Assembly (NCBI GenBank): GCA_002372735.1
Contig: DFIE01000102.1
Span: forward strand, 25,576 to 34,330
DNA length: 8,755 nucleotides
Reading direction: 5' to 3'
Source: Clostridiales bacterium UBA3705
Lineage (GTDB): Bacteria > Bacillota_A > Clostridia > Oscillospirales > Oscillospiraceae
The translations under genes and the position numbers were made by a program. Positions 1 to 5,360 of the stretch are shown in pieces. Under the pieces are notes generated by a model that was not told the DNA's origin, did no database searches, and saw only the letters and a list, made by a program, of their open reading frames with translations. Within the stretch, counting starts at the first letter, position 1; each line of letters opens with the position of its first letter.

Positions 1-346
1 CGCCGTTGTAGAAGAAGTAGCGGATGTTGTACTTGCGGAAGATCTCAAGGATCCGCTTGAAATCGGTGTCGTCCTCGTCGGGATCGGCAATCTTGTACCG
101 GCAGGAGCCCAGGGCGGAGGAGGGGGTGTAGAGCATCTTTTCCAGCTCTTTGGGATCTTCCTCGTCCATGATCATCAGGCGGTCCTCCAGGACGCCCTTG
201 ATGCCATGGTTGGCACCGTACACGGTGGTGATATATTCGCTCTCCAGCGCGGTTTTGATGACGCCGTAGGCGGACGCGTTGATGACTGCAGAGGGGCCGC
301 CGGACTGGCCGATGACTGCGGCGCCGATCAGGGGGGTGTTGGACAT
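1..346 (-). CDS. pfp: 6-phosphofructokinase, probably pyrophosphate-dependent type (N-terminal 115 codons, 3' end outside window)
   Basis: This glycolytic enzyme phosphorylates fructose 6-phosphate in the cytoplasm. Reading minus from ATG at 346-344, the protein begins MSNTPLIGAAVIGQSGGPSA and continues with VINASAYGVI. GQSGGPS followed by VIN is the N-terminal nucleotide/pyrophosphate-loop signature of the PPi-type PFK clade; ATP-type PfkA enzymes usually have a GG-D/N-x-PG version. Further on, YGANHGIKGVL (about residues 43-53) and SSALGSCRYK (about 76-85) also fit the family. The visible part stops at IRYFFYNG, just before the GGD/N segment whose next residue separates PPi from ATP users, so donor choice is inferred from clade resemblance. 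The start is supported by GGAGG at 355-359, about 8 nt upstream of the ATG. The gene is divergent from the operon at 610 and has its own promoter at 432-460. Family assignment is firm; cofactor is less sure. Confidence 0.9.
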   Translation of the reverse strand, partial: MSNTPLIGAAVIGQSGGPSAVINASAYGVIKTALESEYITTVYGANHGIKGVLEDRLMIMDEEDPKELEKMLYTPSSALGSCRYKIADPDEDDTDFKRILEIFRKYNIRYFFYNG

Positions 347-380
347 AGTTGGTTCCTCCAGACGATAAATTTCATTGCAG

Positions 381-400
381 CGGCAGCCTGCCGGCGGCAG
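381..400 (-). repeat. Alternating inverted repeat in the phosphofructokinase leader
   Basis: On the plus strand CGGCAG (381-386), CTGCCG (388-393) and CGGCAG (395-400) follow each other with single-base spacers. The middle arm can pair with either outer arm, giving two mutually exclusive short hairpins (5 bp, 3-nt loop) in the predicted mRNA leader. They lie about 20 nt upstream of the Shine-Dalgarno site. No T-tract follows, so neither is a terminator. Any regulatory role is speculative. Confidence 0.4.
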
Positions 401-431
401 ACTCCCACACTACCAATGTGTTTGTAGCAAC

Positions 432-460
432 AATTTAGCATTTCTGCTCCGGGTTGTCAA
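432..460 (-). promoter_or_regulatory. Housekeeping (sigma-A type) promoter of the phosphofructokinase gene
   Basis: On the minus strand there is a perfect -35 TTGACA (460-455), a 17-bp spacer and a -10 TAAATT (437-432). A TG dinucleotide one base upstream of the -10 makes it an extended -10. Transcription would begin near 425, leaving a leader of about 80 nt before the ATG at 346. Inferred from consensus match and position only. Confidence 0.75.
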
Positions 461-503
461 TGGGTTTTTCCTGAATTTTTACATATAATTAAAAAGTATA
501 CGC

Positions 504-532
504 TTTACACCCGGGGGTTTTTGCGGTAAAAT
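504..532 (+). promoter_or_regulatory. Housekeeping promoter of the six-gene operon
   Basis: TTTACA at 504-509 and TAAAAT at 527-532 are separated by 17 bp, a good sigma-A match. A second candidate -10, TATAGT at 547-552, is preceded by TG at 544-545 (extended -10) but lacks a -35 at the right distance. Either would give a leader of roughly 50 to 70 nt before the ATG at 610. The A/T-rich stretch 461-500 lies directly upstream and could act as an UP-like element for both divergent promoters (inference). Confidence 0.65.
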
Positions 533-554
533 AGGCAGTAACATGGTATAGTGT

Positions 555-580
555 CCCCTGCCGGCAGCGCCGGCCCGGGG
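555..580 (+). repeat. GC-rich hairpin in the operon leader, containing a perfect palindrome
   Basis: GCCGGC at 560-565 and GCCGGC at 569-574 can pair across a 3-nt loop. CCCC at 555-558 can extend the stem with GGGG at 577-580 through a small internal loop. The left side includes the 10-bp palindrome CTGCCGGCAG (558-567), which recurs just beyond the operon terminator at 6726-6735. No T-run follows, so it is not a simple terminator. It lies about 20 nt ahead of the Shine-Dalgarno site and could affect mRNA stability or translation. Confidence 0.45.
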
Positions 581-598
581 AGAGATTGCTTTCTTCAC

Positions 599-604
599 AG
601 GAGG
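599..604 (+). promoter_or_regulatory. Ribosome binding site fixing the start of the XpaC-family gene
   Basis: A full AGGAGG lies 5 nt upstream of ATG at 610. The frame stays open upstream to a TTG at 586, but that codon precedes the AGGAGG and has no site of its own, so the ATG at 610 is preferred. Confidence 0.8.
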
Positions 605-609
605 CTTTT

Positions 610-1761
610 ATGGACAATCGAGCGCAAAACGAACAAAAATCCCGCAGCAGACGCCGCTGGTTCTTCCTTGGCGCCATCATCAGCATGTTCGCCCCGCCGG
701 TGGGCATCGGTCTGATTGTGGCCAACATTCTGGACATCCTGCCCAACATCGGCGGCAAGTTGGAGCTTCCCTCTCTCAACGAGATGCAGAAGCCCCAGGT
801 GATCCGACCCCAGGCCAGCCCCGCCGCCCAGCGGGCCCAGATCCGGCAGATTGCCCAGGGTCGGCCCGTGCCTGCCCAGGCCGCCGGCAGCGGCATCCCC
901 CGCAAGGGCACCCTGATCTCCATCTTCGGCGCCATTGCGGCGGGCATCGGCTTTATCGGCGGGGCGGCCGGGAGCCTGGCCCTGCTCAGCGACGGCGTCT
1001 CCGCCCAGGGGCTGGTATCTCCCCTGTTCTACTTTACGATTATGGCTGTGGGCGGCGTGACCGCCATCTACGGCCGGATGCGCCACAACAAGGCCGAGCG
1101 GTTCCAGGCCTACCTGAAGCTCATCGGCGACAAGACCGCCGTGCCCATCCACTATCTGGCGGACGTTATGGGCATTGACTACCACAAGGTCATCAAGGAC
1201 CTGCGGGAGATGATCACCCGGGGCGTGCTGGACCCGGCCTGGATCGACATGAAAACCTACCGGCTGATGCGCACCGAGTTCACCGAGGAGCAGGTGGTGC
1301 GGCCGGCAGAGAAAAAAGAAGAGGCAGTCTCCCGGTCTGACCGGATTTTGCGGCAGATCCGGGCGGACAACGACCTGATCGACGACCCGGAGGTCTCCGC
1401 CAAGATCGACCGGATTGAGGACCTGACCCGGAAAATCTTCCTGATCCTGGACAAAGAACCCGAGAAAGAGTCCCAGCTCTACAGCTTTTTGAACTACTAT
1501 CTGCCCACCACCCTGAAGGCCCTGGAAAACTACGCCAGGCTGGAATCCCAGGGGGTGGAGACCGCCTCCATCCGGGAGGCCAAGGCCAAAATCAACGCCA
1601 TGCTGGACGAGCTGGCCGAGGGCTACGAGAAGCAGCTGGACAAGCTGTTTGAAAACGACGTGGTGGATATCTCTGCAGACATTGAGGTCATGCGCCAGAT
1701 GCTGCGCAAGGACGGCCTGACCGAGGACGCCATCACCGCCGCCACCACTGCAAAGCGATGA
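610..1761 (+). CDS. XpaC-family (5-bromo-4-chloroindolyl phosphate hydrolysis family) membrane protein with a winged-helix-like middle
   Basis: The 383-residue protein has three visible parts. Residues 17-44, 101-128 and 135-155 are hydrophobic. The first segment has a PP near its centre and may be a hairpin; with basic RSRRR before it and RMRHNK after the last segment, that would place both termini in the cytoplasm. Residues about 163-220 (RFQAYLKLIGDK, ADVMGIDYHKVIKDLREM, then a short TYRLM strand) resemble a winged helix. Residues about 240-372 are helical and match the XpaC family, with KIFLILDKEPEKESQLYSF, LNYYLPTTLKALENYARL and a long EAKAKINAMLDELAEGYEKQ helix. From memory, Bacillus XpaC is near 200 residues, so the N-terminal half is extra. 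The family's biochemical role is poorly defined; the BCIP name reflects a phenotype. XpaC is commonly paired with TelA, which is not in this window. First gene of the operon, overlapping ung by 4 bp. Confidence 0.85.
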   Translation: MDNRAQNEQKSRSRRRWFFLGAIISMFAPPVGIGLIVANILDILPNIGGKLELPSLNEMQKPQVIRPQASPAAQRAQIRQIAQGRPVPAQAAGSGIPRKGTLISIFGAIAAGIGFIGGAAGSLALLSDGVSAQGLVSPLFYFTIMAVGGVTAIYGRMRHNKAERFQAYLKLIGDKTAVPIHYLADVMGIDYHKVIKDLREMITRGVLDPAWIDMKTYRLMRTEFTEEQVVRPAEKKEEAVSRSDRILRQIRADNDLIDDPEVSAKIDRIEDLTRKIFLILDKEPEKESQLYSFLNYYLPTTLKALENYARLESQGVETASIREAKAKINAMLDELAEGYEKQLDKLFENDVVDISADIEVMRQMLRKDGLTEDAITAATTAKR

Positions 1762-2426
1762 CCTGGGACCGCTTTTTGCACCGGCCCTTTGACCGGCTGC
1801 CCCACTGCCGCACCCTGGAGCAGGCCCTGGCCGCCTACGAGACCGGGACGGTCTATCCCCCCAGGGAGCAGCTCTTTGCCGCCTTTGCCCTGACCCCACC
1901 GGAGCAGGTGCGGGTGGTGATTCTGGGCCAGGACCCCTACCACGGGCCGGGGCAGGCCAACGGGCTGGCCTTCTCTGTGGGCAAGGGGGTTCCCCTGCCG
2001 CCGTCGCTGAAAAACATTTACCGGGAGCTGGAGCGCGACCTGGGCCGGCCCGCCCCTGCAAGCGGCGACCTGTCCGGCTGGGCCCGGCAGGGGGTGCTGC
2101 TGCTGAACACGGTGCTCACCGTCCGGGCCGGCCAGGCCAACAGCCACAGAGAGCTGGGCTGGCAGGCCTTTACCGACGAGGTGATCGCCGCCCTGGCGGC
2201 CCTGCCCCAGCCCATCGCTTTTGTGCTGTGGGGCAGCCAGGCCCAAAAGAAGCGGCCGCTGATCCTCCCCGCCGCCGGGCCCCGGCTGATTGCAGAGTCT
2301 GTCCACCCCAGCCCCCTGAGCGCCTACCGGGGCTTTTTCGGCTCGGCTCCCTTTTCCAGAGTGAACGAATTTTTACAGGCCAACGGACAGGCGCCCATCC
2401 GCTGGACACAGGAGGCTGCACTATGA
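1758..2426 (+). CDS. ung: Uracil-DNA glycosylase, family 1 (Ung)
   Basis: Ung removes uracil from DNA arising by cytosine deamination or dUMP misincorporation, starting base-excision repair. The 222-residue protein is the usual full length. All family-1 motifs are visible: GQDPYHGPGQANGLAFSV (residues 57-74) with catalytic Asp59, pocket Tyr61 and uracil-stacking Phe72; PPSLKNIYREL (81-91); LLLNTVLTV with uracil-binding Asn117; VLWGSQAQKK (156-165); and HPSPLSAYRGFFG (183-195) with catalytic His183 and the DNA-intercalation loop. The ATG overlaps the stop of the preceding gene (ATGA, 1758-1761). I see no convincing Shine-Dalgarno sequence before it, so translation probably depends on coupling to the XpaC-family gene. 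Its own stop overlaps the next start in the same way. Nothing suggests loss of activity. Confidence 0.97.
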   Translation: MTWDRFLHRPFDRLPHCRTLEQALAAYETGTVYPPREQLFAAFALTPPEQVRVVILGQDPYHGPGQANGLAFSVGKGVPLPPSLKNIYRELERDLGRPAPASGDLSGWARQGVLLLNTVLTVRAGQANSHRELGWQAFTDEVIAALAALPQPIAFVLWGSQAQKKRPLILPAAGPRLIAESVHPSPLSAYRGFFGSAPFSRVNEFLQANGQAPIRWTQEAAL

Positions 2427-2812
2427 AAAGACTGCTGGCTTTGTTGGCAGCCCTGGCCCTGGTGCTGTGCGGCTGCGGCGGCAGGGCACCGGAGCCTGCG
2501 CCGCCCACCGAGACCGAGGAGGATCTCTCCGCCCTGTACGGCACCTGGGTCAACCAGGGGCAGTACACCCAGGGGCGGGAGTTTACCGAGACCCTGATCC
2601 TGTCCGAAGACGGCAGCGCCCGGATCCTGCTGGAATACCAGGGCCAGGATTACGCCGACCTGGAGGGCGAATTTTTTGCCGCCGGCGGGTTGCTGACCGT
2701 CCGCTACGAGGACGACACCGGTCAGCAGCAGCGCAGCTACACCTATGAGCTTGCCGGCAATCTGCTGCGGCTGACCGGCAACGGCAAAACCGTGGAGTAC
2801 ACCCGAGAGTGA
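2423..2812 (+). CDS. Small predicted lipoprotein with a lipocalin-like / DUF5640-like beta-rich domain
   Basis: The 129-residue protein starts MKRLLALLAALALVLCGCGG, a lipoprotein signal peptide with basic n-region, Leu/Ala core and an L-C-G-C lipobox, so Cys18 is the likely lipidated residue (Cys16 is an extra cysteine inside the lipobox). A short Pro/Glu-rich linker follows to about residue 36. The rest looks like successive beta strands: LYGTWVNQGQYTQG, ETLILSEDGSARILLEYQG, LEGEFFAAGGLLTVRYED, SYTYELAGNLLRLTGNGKTVEY. The GTW opening, a dG turn and the closing LxLT-x-G-x-T-x-xY pattern recall small secreted lipocalin-like or DUF5640 domains; this is a resemblance, not a confirmed family. The start overlaps the ung stop (ATGA, 2423-2426), and AGGAGG at 2410-2415 lies inside ung. 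Function unknown; probably anchored on the outer face of the membrane. Confidence 0.8.
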   Translation: MKRLLALLAALALVLCGCGGRAPEPAPPTETEEDLSALYGTWVNQGQYTQGREFTETLILSEDGSARILLEYQGQDYADLEGEFFAAGGLLTVRYEDDTGQQQRSYTYELAGNLLRLTGNGKTVEYTRE

Positions 2813-2847
2813 TCCCATATGCAACCACACCAAAGGAGAGAGACATC

Positions 2848-4071
2848 ATGAAGAAAACCGTCTTGCGCAAGTATGCCCGGCTGATTGCCCGGGTGGGCGT
2901 CAACGTCCAGAAGGGCCAGGAGGTCATCATCCAGGCGGACCTGGACCAGCCCGGATTTGTGGAGCTGCTCACCGACGAGTGCTATAAGGCCGGGGCAAAA
3001 AAGGTTATCACGGAGTTTCACTACCAGCCCCTGGAAAAGCTCCACTACCGCCACCGCAGCCTGACCACCCTGGCCAAGGTGGAGGAGTGGGAGAAGGCCC
3101 GGCTGCAGCACTACGTGGACGTGCTGCCCTGCCGGATCTACCTGGTCTCTGAGGATCCCGACGGTCTGAAGGGTATCAACCAGGAGAAGATGGCCAAGGC
3201 CGGCCAGAAGCGCTACCCCATCCTGAAGCCCTACCGGGACGCCATGGAGAACAAATACCAGTGGTGCATCGCCGCGGTGCCCGGCGTCGCCTGGGCCAAG
3301 AAGCTCTTCCCCGAGCTGCCCAAGGGCAAGGCCGTGGAAAAGCTGTGGGAGGCCATCCTCTTCACCTCCAGGGTCACGGAGGACCCCGTGGCCGCCTGGG
3401 AGGCCCACAACAAGGATCTCCACGACCGGTGCGCTTACCTGAACAGCCTGGGCATTGACAAGCTGATCTACAAGGGCGCCAACGGCACCGACTTTACCGT
3501 GGGCATGATCCCCGAGGCCGAGTTTAAGGGCGGCGGGGACAGGAGCCTGCAGGGCATCTTCTTCAACCCCAACATCCCCACCGAGGAGTGCTTTATCTCC
3601 CCCATGCGGGGGGTGGCCGAGGGCATTGTCTACGCCACCAAGCCCCTGTCCTACCAGGGCCAGTTGATTGAGAACTTCTCCGTCCGGTTTGAACAGGGCC
3701 GGGCCGTGGAGGTCCACGCCGAGAAAAACGAGGCCCTGCTGCAAAAGATGATCTCCATGGACGAGGGCGCCGCCTACCTGGGCGAGTGTGCCCTGGTGCC
3801 GGTGGACTCCCCCATCTCCCAGTCCGGACTGCTGTTCTACGAAACCCTGTTTGACGAGAACGCCGCCTGCCACCTGGCCCTGGGCGCCGGCTTTGCCGAT
3901 ACCATCCGGGGCTTTGAGAACAAGTCCCTGGAGGAGTGCCGGAAGCTGGGCATCAACGAGTCTATGATCCACGTGGACTTTATGATCGGCTACGAGGGGC
4001 TGGACATTGACGCCCTGACCAGAAGCGGCGAGACGGTGCCCATCTTCCGTCAGGGCCGCTGGGCCTTCTGA
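2848..4071 (+). CDS. Aminopeptidase, peptidase family M29 (AmpS/AmpT/PepS type)
   Basis: M29 enzymes are cytoplasmic, metal-dependent aminopeptidases that trim N-terminal residues from peptides. The 407-residue length is typical. The N-terminal domain (about 1-190) begins RKYARLIARVGVNVQKGQEV, as usual for the family. The C-terminal domain carries the metal site: NPNIPTEECF (E247), LGECALVPVDSPIS (E313), ENAACHLALGAGF (H342) and MIHVDF (H375, D377). Intervals match the AmpT ligands E250, E316, H345, H376 and D378 as I recall them, apart from two extra residues before H375. The position equivalent to AmpT Tyr352 is Phe349 here. There is no signal peptide. ATG 2848 is chosen because AAAGGAGAG lies 7 nt upstream; an in-frame GTG at 2809 overlaps the previous gene's stop and lacks such a site. 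The gap to the lipoprotein gene is 35 bp with no terminator. Confidence 0.93.
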   Translation: MKKTVLRKYARLIARVGVNVQKGQEVIIQADLDQPGFVELLTDECYKAGAKKVITEFHYQPLEKLHYRHRSLTTLAKVEEWEKARLQHYVDVLPCRIYLVSEDPDGLKGINQEKMAKAGQKRYPILKPYRDAMENKYQWCIAAVPGVAWAKKLFPELPKGKAVEKLWEAILFTSRVTEDPVAAWEAHNKDLHDRCAYLNSLGIDKLIYKGANGTDFTVGMIPEAEFKGGGDRSLQGIFFNPNIPTEECFISPMRGVAEGIVYATKPLSYQGQLIENFSVRFEQGRAVEVHAEKNEALLQKMISMDEGAAYLGECALVPVDSPISQSGLLFYETLFDENAACHLALGAGFADTIRGFENKSLEECRKLGINESMIHVDFMIGYEGLDIDALTRSGETVPIFRQGRWAF

Positions 4072-4100
4072 GCGGCAGGACCCTGTCCGGGAGGCAAACG

Positions 4101-5336
4101 ATGAGAAGGAAAAAGAAAACCAGGGCCTCCGCCGTCTGGTTCCGGATTTTTCTGGTGCTGGTGCTGGCCCTGACCGGGCTGGCCGCCTGGCTGCTGCTGG
4201 GCCCCTCCCCTGCCCCGGCGCCGCCGGAGACCACCCAGGCCCTGCCCGCCCCGACCCTGCCTGTGACCGAGGCCCCCGCCCCAGAGACCACCGCCGCCCC
4301 GGTGACCACCGCTGCGCCGGAGCCCCAGGTGACCACGGTATCCATGGTGGCCGTGGGGGACAACCTGATCCACAACATGGTCTACCGCTCCGGCTGGGGC
4401 TTTGACCCCTGGAACTACGACCACCTGTACCAGTATGTGAAGGACGACATCCAGGCTGCGGACATCGCCGTGATCAACCAGGAGACCATGTTTGTCTCCG
4501 ACCACGCCAATGTGTCCAACTACCCCACCTTCGGCACCCCCAGGGAGATCGGCGACGCGGTATACAAGGCCGGCTTTGACGTCATCCTGAACGCCACCAA
4601 CCATGTGATGGACAAGGGCGTGGACAACATCTACGACGCCATTGACTACTGGAGCGACAAGGACGTGACGGTGCTGGGCATCCACAAGAGCGCCGAGGAC
4701 GCCGCCCTGCCCGCCATTGTGGAGGTCAACGGCATCCGCATCGGCATGATCAATTACGTCTACGGGCTCAACGGCTTCCAGCTGCCCGCGGACCAGAGCT
4801 ATGCCGTGGACCTCTTGACTAACCAGGACAAGCTGCTGGCGGACATCGCCTATCTGGAGGAGAACGCGGACATCACGGTGGGCTTCCTCCACGTGGGCAC
4901 AGAGTACTCCGTGGTGCCCACAGAGTCCTCCCGCCAGGCGGTGGAGCTGTGTGTGGCCGCGGGGGCGGATCTGCTGATCAACGCCCACCCCCATGTGCTG
5001 GAGCCCTATGAGCGCTACACCGCCCAAAACGGCAACCAGGCCGTGGTGTACTACTCCCTGGGCAACTTTATCTCCGCCCAGACCGAGCTGGACAATCTGC
5101 TGGGCGGCATGGCCACGGTGACCATCCAAAAAACCGTGGACGAGACCGGCACCCGCACAGAGGTCACCGACTTTGACCTGATTCCCCTGGTAACCCAGAC
5201 CGCCTATGACGACAGCTACGCCGTGTACAAGCTGGAGGACTACAACGACAGCCTGGGCGCCCGCAACGTGCTGTGCCCCCTGACCACCGACCGGCTGTGG
5301 CGCCGGTTCTACGAAATTGTGGGAGAGGATTCCTGA
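4101..5336 (+). CDS. CapA family protein (PGA_cap domain, calcineurin-like fold), membrane-anchored and extracytoplasmic
   Basis: The family is named for CapA/PgsA of poly-gamma-glutamate capsule synthesis; most clostridial members are stand-alone surface proteins of unknown substrate. This one has 411 residues: a basic N-terminus (RRKKK), one hydrophobic anchor at about 13-34, a Pro/Ala/Thr-rich linker at 36-78, then the PGA_cap domain from about 79 to the end. Metallophosphatase-like motifs are in order: VAVGDNLIH (83-91), INQET (125-129), NATNHVMDKG (164-173), GFLHVGTEY (261-269), NAHPHVLEP (294-302) and YSLGNFIS (318-325). The HVGTEY motif normally reads HWGxEY, so Trp is replaced by Val. 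No other capsule genes (pgsB or pgsC type) are present, so polyglutamate synthesis is unlikely to be its job here. GGGAGG at 4089-4094 supports the start, 29 bp after the aminopeptidase gene. Confidence 0.92.
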   Translation: MRRKKKTRASAVWFRIFLVLVLALTGLAAWLLLGPSPAPAPPETTQALPAPTLPVTEAPAPETTAAPVTTAAPEPQVTTVSMVAVGDNLIHNMVYRSGWGFDPWNYDHLYQYVKDDIQAADIAVINQETMFVSDHANVSNYPTFGTPREIGDAVYKAGFDVILNATNHVMDKGVDNIYDAIDYWSDKDVTVLGIHKSAEDAALPAIVEVNGIRIGMINYVYGLNGFQLPADQSYAVDLLTNQDKLLADIAYLEENADITVGFLHVGTEYSVVPTESSRQAVELCVAAGADLLINAHPHVLEPYERYTAQNGNQAVVYYSLGNFISAQTELDNLLGGMATVTIQKTVDETGTRTEVTDFDLIPLVTQTAYDDSYAVYKLEDYNDSLGARNVLCPLTTDRLWRRFYEIVGEDS

Positions 5337-5345
5337 CTTTCTACC

Positions 5346-5352
5346 AAGGAGG
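5346..5352 (+). promoter_or_regulatory. Ribosome binding site deciding between two ATGs of the zinc-ribbon gene
   Basis: AAGGAGG ends only 2 nt before an ATG at 5355 and 8 nt before the next in-frame ATG at 5361. The second spacing is normal and gives a protein beginning MKCIHCG, so 5361 is preferred. The difference is two residues. Confidence 0.7.
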
Positions 5353-5360
5353 AAATGAGT

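Noticed and set aside
206..427. A 73-codon plus-strand frame at the phosphofructokinase start
   Set aside because: It overlaps the recognised phosphofructokinase on the opposite strand and crosses that gene's leader; no motif.
484..489. TATAAT on the plus strand in the divergent intergenic region
   Set aside because: No -35 at a workable distance; better treated as part of the A/T-rich stretch between the two stronger promoters.
595..2061. A 488-codon minus-strand open frame antisense to the XpaC-family gene and ung
   Set aside because: Gly/Pro/Arg-rich without motifs and fully antisense to genes with firm family matches.
2743..3972. A 409-codon minus-strand open frame antisense to the M29 aminopeptidase
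   Set aside because: No domain or credible ribosome site; explained by codon bias of the sense gene.
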